From: Ensifer adhaerens
Lineage (GTDB): Bacteria > Pseudomonadota > Alphaproteobacteria > Rhizobiales > Rhizobiaceae
Direction of reading: 5' to 3'
DNA length: 64,000 nt
Assembly (NCBI RefSeq): GCF_000697965.2
Contig: NZ_CP015880.1
Location: forward strand, 124,001 to 188,000
Positions 39,672 to 47,803 of this stretch are shown piece after piece (position 1 is the stretch's first letter; each line of letters opens with the position of its first letter). The position numbers and the translations under genes are program-made. The notes beneath the pieces are model-generated. The model was not told where the DNA came from and ran no database searches. It was given only the letters and a program-made list of their open reading frames with translations.

Positions 39672-39696
39672 CGGCCGCCGTTGATCACGGCGGCCG
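39672..39696 (-). terminator. hairpin after metZ
   Basis: CGGCCGCCG / CGGCGGCCG, 9-bp stem with a 7-base loop, 14 bp beyond the metZ stop. No T run is visible, so termination is uncertain. Confidence 0.4.
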
Positions 39697-39709
39697 TGTC
39701 TTCGTAAAA

Positions 39710-40894
39710 TCAGGCCTTCACGGCCTTCAGCGCGCGGGCGAAATCTTCCACCACATCGTCGCTGTCCTCGATGCCGGCCGAGAAGCGCACGGTTCCGGCG
39801 GAAATGCCGAGCTCTTCGCGGGCCTCGTCGGTCAGGTTCTTGTGCGTGGTCGTTCCCGGATGGGTGATCAGGCTCTTGCTGTCGCCGAGGTTGTTGGAGA
39901 TGCGCACGATCTCCAGCGCATTCTGCAGCGCGAAGGCTGCATCCTTGCCGCCCTTCAGTTCGAAGGCGACGAGCGTCGATCCGCCGGTCATCTGCTTGGC
40001 GATGATGTCGGCCTGCGGATGATCCTTGCGGCCAGGATAGATGACCTTGGCGACCTGCGGCTGTTCTGCCAGGAAGTCGGCCACGCGGCGGGCCGTTTCC
40101 GTCTGCTGACGCACGCGTAGCGGCAGCGTCTCGATGCCCTTCAGCAGCGTCCAGGCGTTGAACGGCGACATCGCCGGGCCGGTGTGGCGGAAGTAGTCGT
40201 GCAGGTGCTCGTTGATCCATTCCTTGTCGGAAAGCACGACACCGCCGAGGCAACGGCCCTGACCGTCGATATGCTTGGTGGCGGAATAGACGACGATATG
40301 GGCGCCGAGTTCCAGCGGCTTCTGGAAGAGCGGCGTCGCAAAGACGTTGTCGACGACGACCTTGGCGCCGATCTGGTTGGCGAGCTTGGCAACGCCGGCA
40401 ATGTCGATGACTTCGAGCGTCGGGTTGGTCGGGCTTTCGAGGAAGAAGACCTTGGTGTTCTTCTGGATCGCCTTTTCCCAGTTGGCGAGGTCGCGTCCGT
40501 CGACCAGCGTGCACTCGATGCCGTATTTCGGCGCCAGCGTCTCGACCACCCAGCGGCAGGAGCCGAAGAGGGCGCGGGCGGCGACGATGTGGTCGCCGGC
40601 CTTCAGCTGGCAGAGAATGGCGGCGGTGACGGCAGCCATGCCCGATGCCGTGGCGCGCGCATCCTCGGCGCCTTCCAGCATGCACATGCGCTTTTCAAAC
40701 ATGTCGTTGGTCGGGCTACCGTAGCGGGCGTAGATGAAGCCTTCGGTCTCGCCCTTGAAACGAGCTTCCGCAGCTTCCGACGTCTCGTAGACAAAGCCCT
40801 GGGTAAGGAAGATCGCCTCGGAGGTCTCTCCGTGCTGGGAACGGGTGGTCCCGCCATGGACCAGTTGCGTTGCGGGGCGCCAGTTTTTGCTCAT
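39710..40894 (-). CDS. metZ: O-succinylhomoserine sulfhydrylase
   Basis: MetZ makes homocysteine directly from O-succinylhomoserine and sulfide, the direct sulfhydrylation route to methionine. It is a PLP enzyme of the Cys/Met metabolism family with 394 residues. N-terminal RPATQLVHGGTTRSQHGETSEAIFLTQGFVY, FIYARYGSPTN, and the PLP lysine in YSATKHIDGQG (about residue 208) are visible, as is the C-terminal SLITHPGTTTHKNLT. Cystathionine-gamma-synthase relatives share these, but the SAM-II leader and the LTQGFVYE wording fit MetZ. Expression should fall when S-adenosylmethionine is abundant. Confidence 0.92.
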   Translation of the reverse strand: MSKNWRPATQLVHGGTTRSQHGETSEAIFLTQGFVYETSEAAEARFKGETEGFIYARYGSPTNDMFEKRMCMLEGAEDARATASGMAAVTAAILCQLKAGDHIVAARALFGSCRWVVETLAPKYGIECTLVDGRDLANWEKAIQKNTKVFFLESPTNPTLEVIDIAGVAKLANQIGAKVVVDNVFATPLFQKPLELGAHIVVYSATKHIDGQGRCLGGVVLSDKEWINEHLHDYFRHTGPAMSPFNAWTLLKGIETLPLRVRQQTETARRVADFLAEQPQVAKVIYPGRKDHPQADIIAKQMTGGSTLVAFELKGGKDAAFALQNALEIVRISNNLGDSKSLITHPGTTTHKNLTDEAREELGISAGTVRFSAGIEDSDDVVEDFARALKAVKA

Positions 40895-40920
40895 GTGACG
40901 GTCACTTTCAAAAACAAAAA

Positions 40921-40944
40921 AACCGGCCGCGTGAAGGGCCGGTT
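40921..40944 (-). terminator. riboswitch-controlled terminator before metZ
   Basis: On the minus strand AACCGGCC-loop-GGCCGGTT is followed by a seven-T run. Its 5' arm CCGGCC can instead pair with GGCCGG just after the SAM-II aptamer, giving an alternative antiterminator, so the two folds exclude each other. Confidence 0.85.
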
Positions 40945-40954
40945 TGACACCCGG

Positions 40955-41012
40955 CCTTTTTAGCTACTTGTTTAACGTGGCTGCAAGCCGACCGGCCAAA
41001 TCACCACGGGAT
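40955..41012 (-). ncRNA. SAM-II riboswitch aptamer
   Basis: The minus-strand leader of metZ reads CGTGGTGATTTGG … GCTTGCAGCCACG … TTAAACAAGTAGCTAAAAAGG, the conserved SAM-II H-type pseudoknot (P1 CGTGG/CCACG; GATTT and TAGCTAAA elements). It begins at the predicted transcription start and ends ~60 bases before metZ. SAM-II is known from alphaproteobacterial metA/metZ leaders. Confidence 0.93.
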
Positions 41013-41018
41013 AAAGCT

Positions 41019-41047
41019 TCAATACTGCCAGGGTACGCTTGCGTCAA
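41019..41047 (-). promoter_or_regulatory. metZ promoter
   Basis: On the minus strand TTGACG (41047-41042), 17-bp spacer, TATTGA (41024-41019). Transcription would start a few bases before the SAM-II aptamer. Confidence 0.7.
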
Positions 41048-41091
41048 TTCCCGGAGTTTGGTTTTGTCTCGCAACTGAAAAGAGGACTGCA

Positions 41092-42189
41092 ATGGGCCGC
41101 GACACTGGGATTTTGGCCGATCGCGCGATCGCCGCGCTGTTAGAATCGGGACGCCTCAAAAGCGAGAAGCCGCTGGATGACGATCAGATCCAGCCGGCAA
41201 GCCTCGACCTGCGCCTAGGCTCGAAGGCTTTCCGCGTCCGCGCAAGCTTCATGCCAGGCCCGTCTCACCTCGTTGCCGACAAGCTCGACCGGCTGAAGCT
41301 GCACGTCGTCGATCTGACCGATGGCGCGGTGCTGGAAACGGGCTGCGTCTACATCGTGCCGCTGATGGAAAGCCTGGAACTGCCTGAGGGCATGTCGGCC
41401 TCGGCCAACCCGAAAAGCTCGACCGGTCGCCTCGACATCTTCACCCGCGTCATCACCGATCGCGCCCAGGAATTCGACAAGATCCCGACCGGCTACAGCG
41501 GTCCGCTCTATCTCGAAATCAGCCCGCGCACCTTCCCGATCGTCGTGCGCCGCGGCTCGCGCCTGTCGCAGATCCGCTTCCGCATGGGCCAGTCTATCCT
41601 GTCGGAGCAGGAACTGCAGGCGCTGCACGAGAGCGACGTGCTGGTGGCGAGCGACAAGCCGAACGTCAGCGGCGGCGGCATCGCGCTGTCGATCGATCTG
41701 AAGGGCACCGGGCCCGAAGGCCTGATCGGCTATCGCGGCAAGCATCACACCGCCGTCATCGACGTCGACAAGAAAGCGCAGCACGCGATCTTTGATTTCT
41801 GGGAGCCACTCTACAGCCGCGGCCGCGATGAACTGATCCTCGATCCGGATGAGTTCTACATTCTCGTCTCGCGGGAGGCGGTGCATGTTCCACCGCTTTA
41901 TGCGGCCGAGATGACGCCGTTCGATCCGCTGGTCGGCGAGTTTCGCGTGCATTATGCCGGCTTCTTCGATCCGGGCTTCGGCCATGCCTCGGCCGGCGGC
42001 ACGGGCAGCCGGGCCGTGCTCGAAGTGCGCAGCCACGAGGTGCCGTTCATCCTCGAACACGGCCAGATCGTCGGCCGCCTGATCTACGAACACATGCTGG
42101 AACGGCCGGATGGTCTCTATGGCCTCGGCGTCGGCTCCAACTACCAGGCGCAGGGCCTGAAGCTCTCGAAGCATTTCCGCGCCGAGTAG
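41092..42189 (+). CDS. 2'-deoxycytidine 5'-triphosphate deaminase-like, double-domain
   Basis: This is a dCTP deaminase/dUTPase-fold protein of 365 residues, about twice the length of the usual ~190-residue Dcd. The N-terminal half holds IQPASLDLRLGSKAFRV and MSASANPKSSTGRLDIFTRVITD, matching the active-site region of Dcd (SSxxR and a downstream acidic residue). The C-terminal half repeats the fold (FDFWEPLYSRGRDELILDPDEFYILVSRE … VHYAGFFDPGFG … VPFILEHGQIVGRLIYE). It would make dUTP from dCTP. The long form is known in alphaproteobacteria. The start follows AAAGAGGACTGCA. It stands alone before tRNA-Gly. Confidence 0.85.
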   Translation: MGRDTGILADRAIAALLESGRLKSEKPLDDDQIQPASLDLRLGSKAFRVRASFMPGPSHLVADKLDRLKLHVVDLTDGAVLETGCVYIVPLMESLELPEGMSASANPKSSTGRLDIFTRVITDRAQEFDKIPTGYSGPLYLEISPRTFPIVVRRGSRLSQIRFRMGQSILSEQELQALHESDVLVASDKPNVSGGGIALSIDLKGTGPEGLIGYRGKHHTAVIDVDKKAQHAIFDFWEPLYSRGRDELILDPDEFYILVSREAVHVPPLYAAEMTPFDPLVGEFRVHYAGFFDPGFGHASAGGTGSRAVLEVRSHEVPFILEHGQIVGRLIYEHMLERPDGLYGLGVGSNYQAQGLKLSKHFRAE

Positions 42190-42270
42190 GGGATTTCGAA
42201 GCGCCCCTTACGCAATCCCGCGCAAGGGTGCTTGACAGATCGCCCCGGTTCGGGAAATTTCGCAGGCACC

Positions 42271-42345
42271 GCGGGTGTAGTTCAGCGGTAGAACGCCAGC
42301 TTCCCAAGCTGGATGTCGTCGGTTCGATCCCGATCACCCGCTCCA
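42271..42345 (+). tRNA. tRNA-Gly (anticodon CCC)
   Basis: The acceptor stem GCGGGTG pairs with CACCCGC; the D-arm is GTTCAGCGGTAGAAC; the anticodon arm CCAGC-TTCCCAA-GCTGG carries CCC; the T-arm contains GGTTCGATCCC; CCA is encoded. It reads GGG glycine codons. Confidence 0.96.
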
Positions 42346-42489
42346 TTCTTCCTCGTCCCGTTCCTTGTGTAACCGCGTTCTCGTGGTGGCCTATGGTCAG
42401 CTGCGCTGCGGCCGGTTACTTTACCGCTCGATGAATCACCGCGGTTCCAAGGGCCGCCCCTGCCACATGAGACGTGCCGGCCGCTGCCC

Positions 42490-43323
42490 ATGAAAGTTCT
42501 TTCCCTTTTCGCCCTTTGCGCATCCTTGATCGCGACGCCGCTTGCGGCCGAGGCTAAGGATCTGCCGCTGCTGTTCGACGCGCGCGAACGCATCGCCAAG
42601 CCCGATCTCACGGGCCTGGCGCGCCTGCGTTTCTTGACGACGGTGGATTTTCCGCCGTTCAACTTCATCGACCAGTCCGGCAAGCTTTCGGGATTTCATG
42701 TCGATCTCGTGCGCGAGATCTGCCGCGAGCTCGACATCGAGGCCAAATGCCAGATCCAGGCCGTGACCTATGCGGAGCTGCTGCCGGCACTGGAAGAGGG
42801 GCAGGGCGAGGCGGTGGCCGCCGGTATCGCCGTCGGTCCGGAACTGCGCCAACGCTTCGGCTTTTCCCGCGCCTTCATGCGGCTTCCAGCGCGCTTCGCC
42901 GTCAATACGAAGGCGGCCGGCGCAGTCTCGGCACCGAGCGATCTCAAGGGGAAGCCGGTCGGTGTCGTCGCCGGAACCACGCATGAGGCGATGTTCAAGG
43001 CGTTTTTCCCGAAGATCGAGGCCAAGGTCTATCCCGACCGCGAGGCCATGCTGACGGCTCTGCAGAAGGGCGATGTGCCGGCGGTGTTTTCCGACGGCAT
43101 GCAGCTGTCCTTCTGGATCTCGGGTAGCGCTGCTGGCGGCTGCTGCACGCTTGTCGATGGCGCCTACTTCTCGCAGCGCTTCCTCGGTGAAGGCCTGACG
43201 ATCATGAACCGCAAGTCCGAGCCTGCCCTGACCCAGGCGATCGATCACGCGCTGCTGGCGCTGTCGCGCAGCGGCCGCTTGGAGGAAATCTACCTGCGCT
43301 ACTTCCCGAACGGAATCTACTAG
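42490..43323 (+). CDS. family-3 solute-binding protein (amino-acid ABC type)
   Basis: This periplasmic binding protein of 277 residues has a signal peptide (MKVLSLFALCASLIATPLAAEA) and the SBP_bac_3 fold: LRFLTTVDFPPFNFIDQSGKLSGFHVDLVREI, FSRAFMRLPARFAV, and C-terminal GLTIMNRKSEPALTQAIDHALLALSRSGRLEEIYLRYFP. Family members bind amino acids or opines for ABC uptake. No permease or ATPase gene is nearby, so it is an orphan here. The Cys pair CC (about residue 219) in AAGGCCTLVDG is unusual. Ligand cannot be predicted. Confidence 0.85.
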   Translation: MKVLSLFALCASLIATPLAAEAKDLPLLFDARERIAKPDLTGLARLRFLTTVDFPPFNFIDQSGKLSGFHVDLVREICRELDIEAKCQIQAVTYAELLPALEEGQGEAVAAGIAVGPELRQRFGFSRAFMRLPARFAVNTKAAGAVSAPSDLKGKPVGVVAGTTHEAMFKAFFPKIEAKVYPDREAMLTALQKGDVPAVFSDGMQLSFWISGSAAGGCCTLVDGAYFSQRFLGEGLTIMNRKSEPALTQAIDHALLALSRSGRLEEIYLRYFPNGIY

Positions 43324-43357
43324 GCGCCAGAACTTTTCGGCGTGATCACCGGCCGGC

Positions 43358-43768
43358 CTATCGGCGGAAGCGGGCGAGCGCGCCGCGCTCGATAGCGGCG
43401 CAGGTCAGCTTGTCGAGGCCAAGCCGGTCGCGCAGCAACTGCAGCAGGCGGATTTCTTCGTTGCGGATGCGCTGGTCGGCGGCCGCGATCTCGACGGCGA
43501 GCGCATAGGCCGTCTCGTGGAACTTCTCCGGCAGCGCTTCGCGCACGATCTCGAGCATGATGTCGAGCCCCTCGGGCGCCGCCAGCTGCGCCGAGCATTC
43601 ATGGCCGATATGGACGAGGCTGTCCTCGTCGAAGCCGTCGAACACGGGCAGGAACTGAACCAGCCGGCCGATGCGGGCAAACTCGTCGTCGCTCATCTCG
43701 CGGTCGACCGCCGACATCATCACCATGACATAGATGAGAGCTTCGTGGTGGCTGAGGCTTGGTTGCAT
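43358..43768 (-). CDS. TerB-like protein
   Basis: This 136-residue all-helical protein resembles the TerB/COG3793 group. It shows HEALIYVMVMMSAVDREMSDDEFARIGRLV and ALAVEIAAADQRIRNEEIRLLQLLRDRLGLD, two repeats of the AxxDGxxxxxE-type metal-binding helix pair (here AVDREMSDDE and AADQRIRNEE). Such single-domain proteins occur outside tellurite-resistance clusters, and no other ter gene is near. Role unknown. A RIME-like repeat lies just upstream of its start. Confidence 0.78.
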   Translation of the reverse strand: MQPSLSHHEALIYVMVMMSAVDREMSDDEFARIGRLVQFLPVFDGFDEDSLVHIGHECSAQLAAPEGLDIMLEIVREALPEKFHETAYALAVEIAAADQRIRNEEIRLLQLLRDRLGLDKLTCAAIERGALARFRR

Positions 43769-43786
43769 GGGCTTTCCGGCGGTAGA

Positions 43787-43825
43787 GCGATTCCAGGGAT
43801 GGGACGGTTCCTGATCCGGAATTGC
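43787..43825. repeat. RIME-like palindromic repeat
   Basis: GCGATTCCAGG / CCTG..GGAATTGC inverted arms inside AGAGCGATTCCAGG … CCGGAATTGCGTC, a wording common in rhizobial intergenic repeats. It lies ~20 bp upstream of the TerB-like gene (on the minus strand). Confidence 0.65.
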
Positions 43826-43895
43826 GTCGTTTCAAAGAGTTGAGCCGTCTGCCGCTTTCGGCAGACGGTCGAGAGCTGGGAATTGTCGCGGCTAT

Positions 43896-44708
43896 TTACA
43901 AGTCCGGCTGCGAAGCGTCCACTCCGATGCCGAGGGTCGGATCGTCGAATGTCATCGGCGTGTGGCTGAGGTCGCGCGGATCGTCACCGTAAAAACCGAG
44001 CTTCGCCTGGCGTGCTGCGTCGGCGCGTTTTTCGAGGGTCGAGCCGGGAACCGGCGTTGCCCAGCCATTGTCGACGAGCCAGGTGGCAAGATCCTGTCCG
44101 CCAAGCGTGCAGGAGGCGGTGGCCGAAGGGCCGGAATCTCCTTCGGGCAGATCGCAGCTGACCGCACGTGCGCGCAGGAAGTTTCTGAAGGCGGTTCGCG
44201 CGACGATGCCGCAGGGCCAGCTCTTGCCGGCGCTTTCGCAGGTCCGCTCCGCTTGTTCCGGCTCGATGCCGTCGATCTGCAGCGTCAGCTTGTCGAACTG
44301 GATCACACCGGCGGCGACCGCGACCGGGCGATAGAGTACGGTCGGCCCGGCGGCCTTCGCTTCCTTCTTCGGTTCCGACAACGGCGCGCGCGGTTCCACC
44401 CGTTCGAGCGGCGCACTGGTGACCGTATCGGGCAGGCCGAACTGCTGTGGCTCGATGGCGCGCGCCGCATTTTCCGTCGTGGGCGATTGTTCGCTGGTCG
44501 TCGCCGCGCCGCCGGGGTCGAGCGGGACCTCGTCGTCGGCCTGATCCGGCGTCGCCTCGAAATCTGTCATGTCGGGCGTTTCGAGAACGAGTTCCGGTGT
44601 GGCGGCGGTCTCACGGTCGCGGATGGCAACAGCGCCCGCATAGAGGATGCCGGTGAAAAGGGCGATTGCGGCGATGCCGCCGGCAAGGGTGTAGAAATGC
44701 TGCCGCAT
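43896..44708 (-). CDS. membrane-anchored SNase-like (thermonuclease family) protein
   Basis: This 270-residue protein has one N-terminal membrane helix (GGIAAIALFTGILYAGAVAI, ~9-28), a long acidic, Pro-rich linker and a C-terminal SNase-like OB domain (~150-258). That domain shows LQIDGIEPEQAERTCESAGKSWPCGIVARTAFRNFLRARAVSCDLPEG, CTLGGQDLATWLVDNGWATP and a final helix RADAARQAKLGFYG. The cysteines (four) suggest disulphides outside the cytoplasm. The Arg and Glu catalytic set of staphylococcal nuclease is not clearly kept, so enzymatic activity is doubtful. The S24 regulator gene ends upstream, 13 bases away. Confidence 0.75.
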   Translation of the reverse strand: MRQHFYTLAGGIAAIALFTGILYAGAVAIRDRETAATPELVLETPDMTDFEATPDQADDEVPLDPGGAATTSEQSPTTENAARAIEPQQFGLPDTVTSAPLERVEPRAPLSEPKKEAKAAGPTVLYRPVAVAAGVIQFDKLTLQIDGIEPEQAERTCESAGKSWPCGIVARTAFRNFLRARAVSCDLPEGDSGPSATASCTLGGQDLATWLVDNGWATPVPGSTLEKRADAARQAKLGFYGDDPRDLSHTPMTFDDPTLGIGVDASQPDL

Positions 44709-44721
44709 CAGGAAGGACGTC

Positions 44722-45375
44722 CTATTGGCTGGCCCAGATAATTCGGGCGATCCATTCGATCTGGCTGGTCTCGAAGCTCCGGTTCGGATGCTCGGGATTG
44801 AGCGATAGAAGTTCGATCACACGCGGCGTCTGGCGCGTGAGCACCTTTGCCATGACCTCGCCCTCCTGCGTCTTCACCACAACCCGATCGCCACGCCGGA
44901 TCGGCGCGCTGGGGTCGACGATCAGGATGTCGCCGTCGCGGTAGAGCGGCAGCATGCTGTCTCCCTGGACCCCGAGCGCATAGGTGCCGCTGCGCTTTTC
45001 CGCATCCGTCGGAAAGTCGATGACGTCCCAGCCCTGACCGGCGGGAAAGCCGCCATCGTCGAAGTAGCCGCCGGCACCCGCCTGGGCAAAGCCGATCAGC
45101 GGGATCGTGGCAGCGGCCACCGGCTCGGAAGGCGCTGGGACCCCCTCCGGCTGCAGTAGGCTGGTGAACTGGTCCATGGTGGCGCCCGTCGCCCCCAGCA
45201 CCTTGGCGATCGATTCTGTCGAGGGCCAGCGCTCGCGCCCGTCGGCGGAGCGACGTTTGGATTTGTTGAAGGAGGTCGGGTCGAGGCCGGCACGGCGCGC
45301 GAGGCCGGACGGCGAGAGCTGGTGGCGCTCGGCCAGGGTGTCGATAGCGTGCCAGATCGTGCCGTGAGACAACAT
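44722..45375 (-). CDS. XRE-HTH / S24 LexA-like transcriptional regulator
   Basis: This 217-residue phage-repressor-like regulator has an N-terminal HTH (WHAIDTLAERHQLSPSGLARRAGLDPTSFNKSKR, about residues 6-40) followed by an S24 peptidase domain. The likely dyad is Ser ~140 in GVQGDSMLPLY and Lys ~177 in GEVMAKVL. An AG cleavage site is suggested by GFAQAGAGGYF, so RecA-assisted autocleavage is possible. ATG 45375 is chosen as the start of the HTH; the open frame extends 38 codons further upstream. It is divergent from chaA and adjacent to the SNase-like gene. Confidence 0.82.
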   Translation of the reverse strand: MLSHGTIWHAIDTLAERHQLSPSGLARRAGLDPTSFNKSKRRSADGRERWPSTESIAKVLGATGATMDQFTSLLQPEGVPAPSEPVAAATIPLIGFAQAGAGGYFDDGGFPAGQGWDVIDFPTDAEKRSGTYALGVQGDSMLPLYRDGDILIVDPSAPIRRGDRVVVKTQEGEVMAKVLTRQTPRVIELLSLNPEHPNRSFETSQIEWIARIIWASQ

Positions 45376-45562
45376 GACGAGAGATCCAGGCCGGGCAGGC
45401 GGCCACTTGCTGCTTTGGTTCCCGGCCACACTACCGAAACGCTGCAGGGCGGTAAAGAATCGGGAGGAAAATAGTCCTCTTTCCGTCATTTGATTTGCGG
45501 GACGCGGCCCCTATAGTTCCGGTGATGGGCAGGACAGGCTTTCGGTGGAGGGCGTTTTGTTG

Positions 45563-46645
45563 ATGCGCATGAAAGCGGAACGCCTGCTGATCGTCGCCAT
45601 GCTTGCCGCGGTCGCCGGGCTTGCGCTCGAAGATCGCCTGCTTGAGATGGGGCGCCTCGCAACGCTTCTCGGTGCCGCCGGTCTGGTGGTTGCGATCGTG
45701 CTTGCATCGCTGCGGGTGTCGCATCACGCCGAGGTTCTGGCATCCAAGGTCGGCGATCCCTATGGCACGATGATCCTCACGCTCTCGGCGGTGCTCGTCG
45801 AAGTCGTCGTTCTGGCGATCATGATGACCAGCGAGACCTCGCCGACGCTGGTGCGCGACACGATCTATGCGGCCGTCATGCTCGACATCAACGGCATCCT
45901 GGGCCTTGCAGCCCTTCTCGGAGGTCTGAAGCACGGCGAACAGCCCTATAATGACGATTCCGCCCGCACCTACAGCGTGATGATCCTGACGGCGATGGGG
46001 ATTTCTATGATCGTGCCGGAATTCGTGCCGGCGGCGAAATGGCATCTCTACTCGGCCTTCACCATCGGCGCGATGATCACGCTCTACGCCCTGTTCCTGC
46101 GCATGCAGGTGGGCGTGCACAGCTACTTCTTCAGCTACAGCTATCCGAAGGCGAAGGGCGAGGGGAGCGCGAGAGAGGGCGGCCCCGACCAGCCGGTGTT
46201 GCCGTCGATCGTGATCCTGATCCTCGGCATCGTGCTGATCGGTGTGCTGGCGGAAGTGATGTCGTCGCTGCTGACATCGGGCTTGAAAGGGAGCGGTGCA
46301 CCGCCGGCTGTCACGGCCATCGTCGTCGCGGCGATTTCCGCCTCTCCGGAGATCATGACCGCCATGCGCGCCGCTCTCGCAAATCGCATGCAGGCGGTCG
46401 TCAATATCGCGCTCGGCGCTTCGCTTTCGACCGTCATCCTGACGGTGCCGGTGATGGAGGCGATCGCGCTCTATACCGGCCAGCCGTTCCTGATGGCGAT
46501 GTCGCCGGTGCAGACGGTGATGGTGACGATCACGCTGATCGTTGCCGCGATCAACCTCAATGACGGCCAGACCAACGCCATCGAGGGCATGACGCATTTC
46601 GTGCTGTTTGCCACCTTCGTCATGCTCTCGGCGATCGGGCTCTGA
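45563..46645 (+). CDS. chaA: calcium/cation:proton antiporter, ChaA type
   Basis: This CaCA-superfamily antiporter exports Ca2+ (or Na+/K+) against H+ across the inner membrane. The 360-residue product has about eleven membrane helices and the two inverted acidic motifs: VGDPYGTMILTLSAVLVEVVVLAIMM in the N-terminal half and AISASPEIMTAMRAALANRMQAVVNIALGASLSTVILTVPVM in the C-terminal half. ATG 45563 is preferred; GTG 45545 is an in-frame alternative with the GGAGGG between them. It is divergent from the S24 regulator. Confidence 0.87.
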   Translation: MRMKAERLLIVAMLAAVAGLALEDRLLEMGRLATLLGAAGLVVAIVLASLRVSHHAEVLASKVGDPYGTMILTLSAVLVEVVVLAIMMTSETSPTLVRDTIYAAVMLDINGILGLAALLGGLKHGEQPYNDDSARTYSVMILTAMGISMIVPEFVPAAKWHLYSAFTIGAMITLYALFLRMQVGVHSYFFSYSYPKAKGEGSAREGGPDQPVLPSIVILILGIVLIGVLAEVMSSLLTSGLKGSGAPPAVTAIVVAAISASPEIMTAMRAALANRMQAVVNIALGASLSTVILTVPVMEAIALYTGQPFLMAMSPVQTVMVTITLIVAAINLNDGQTNAIEGMTHFVLFATFVMLSAIGL

Positions 46646-46664
46646 ACCGGCCGCCGGGCGAGCG

Positions 46665-47174
46665 TCAGGCCGTCGCCTTTTCCTGCGCCTTCCTGGCGAC
46701 CACCTCTTCATAGGCGGCCTGGAGCGTGGCGCGCACCCGCGGCGGGCCATCGAGCGGCATCCCCAGATGGTCGTGCCGCAGCTCGTCCATGAAGCGATCC
46801 CAGAGCGCAGGGCCGCCGTTCTCCATGAGTTCGGCGCGAATGCTGAGCTCTTCGCTGACCGGCAGGTAGCGCCGTCCCCAGGTACCGAGCTGGGCCATGA
46901 TCGGCACGAGTGCAATCGTCATTTCCGTCAGGCTGTAGATCGCCTTCTGCTTGTGCGTGGGGTCGTCGCGCTTCGTCAGCATTCCCTGTTCGACCAGCAT
47001 CTTCAGCCGATCCGCAAGGATATTCGATGAGATACCCTCCTGCGATCGCAGCAGCTCCCGGAAGTGCCGTTTGCCGCCGAAGATCATGTCGCGAATGATC
47101 AGCAGGCTCCATTTGTCGCCGAACACTTCGAGCGAAAGATTGATCGGGCAACCCGAGCGCATGTCGTCCTTCAT
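46665..47174 (-). CDS. HxlR-family transcriptional regulator
   Basis: This 169-residue winged-helix regulator of the HxlR/DUF24 family shows CPINLSLEVFGDKWSLLIIRDMIFGGKRHFRELLRSQEGISSNILADRLKMLVEQGMLTK, with the single conserved N-terminal Cys that often senses oxidants or electrophiles. C-terminal residues beyond 110 form an extension rare in the shortest members. It is divergent from the SRPBCC gene, and a dyad AACTG…CAGTT (47226-47250) lies between them. GAGGTGCCA precedes ATG 47174. Confidence 0.87.
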   Translation of the reverse strand: MKDDMRSGCPINLSLEVFGDKWSLLIIRDMIFGGKRHFRELLRSQEGISSNILADRLKMLVEQGMLTKRDDPTHKQKAIYSLTEMTIALVPIMAQLGTWGRRYLPVSEELSIRAELMENGGPALWDRFMDELRHDHLGMPLDGPPRVRATLQAAYEEVVARKAQEKATA

Positions 47175-47307
47175 TGGCACCTCTTTAAAACCGCTTGCAT
47201 TATCGCATCACTGACGCTAACGTTCAACTGATTTCAAAATTATAGCAGTTCACAATCGAAACCAGTTGCGTATAAGCCACCGGTTTCCGACCCAGAGGAG
47301 GCAGGAC

Positions 47308-47772
47308 ATGACTGACAGATCCGTGGAACATTCGAGCTTCACCATTGAACGCAGCTTCAAGGCGACACCGGTTGAGGTGTTCAGGGCGTTCTCGGAGCCA
47401 GCCGCAAAGGAGCGCTGGTTCGTCAACGTCGAAGCCGGGGCGCAGATCACCCACGACTTCCGCGTCGGCGGCCGCGAAAGCGGTCGCTTCAGCGTGGACG
47501 ACGGGACGACCTATTACGACGATACCGTCTATCTCGATATCGTCGAGAACCGCCGGATCATCTTTGCCTATACGATGACGCAGAACGACAGGCGGATTTC
47601 TGCCTCCGTCGCCACGGTCGATATCCAGCCTGCGGGCACCGGCACGCGCCTCGTCTTTACCGAACAGGTGGCCTTCCTCGACGGGCTCGACAAGCTCGAG
47701 TACCGCCGCGGAGGCTGGGAAGAGTTGATGGGGGCGTTGGCCAAGGAACTCGGCGAGGCGGTTGCTGCCTGA
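47308..47772 (+). CDS. SRPBCC / Aha1-like domain protein
   Basis: This 154-residue START/Bet-v1-fold protein of the AHSA1 type shows FTIERSFKATPVEVFRAFSEPAAKERWFVN at the start, FRVGGRESGRFSVDDGTTYYDDTVYLDIVENRRIIFAYTM, and a final amphipathic helix GGWEELMGALAKELGEAV. Such proteins bind hydrophobic ligands; several sit beside HxlR- or ArsR-type regulators, as here. The start follows GAGGAGGCAGGAC. It ends before a strong terminator. Ligand unknown. Confidence 0.87.
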   Translation: MTDRSVEHSSFTIERSFKATPVEVFRAFSEPAAKERWFVNVEAGAQITHDFRVGGRESGRFSVDDGTTYYDDTVYLDIVENRRIIFAYTMTQNDRRISASVATVDIQPAGTGTRLVFTEQVAFLDGLDKLEYRRGGWEELMGALAKELGEAVAA

Positions 47773-47803
47773 GCACAACGTTTGGCCGCGCATAGCGATC
47801 GAT

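Noticed and set aside
39507..40685. A 392-codon minus-strand frame overlapping metZ and the gap after it
   Set aside because: It is a frame-shifted reading of metZ and shows only Arg/Gly/His-rich sequence.
43358..43768. A tellurite-resistance or phage-defence island around the TerB-like gene
   Set aside because: No other ter gene, integrase or defence domain is present nearby; neighbours are ordinary chromosomal genes.
44722..45375. Prophage remnant around the S24 repressor-like gene
   Set aside because: Neighbouring genes (SNase-like, chaA) are not phage genes and there are no structural, integrase or terminase frames.
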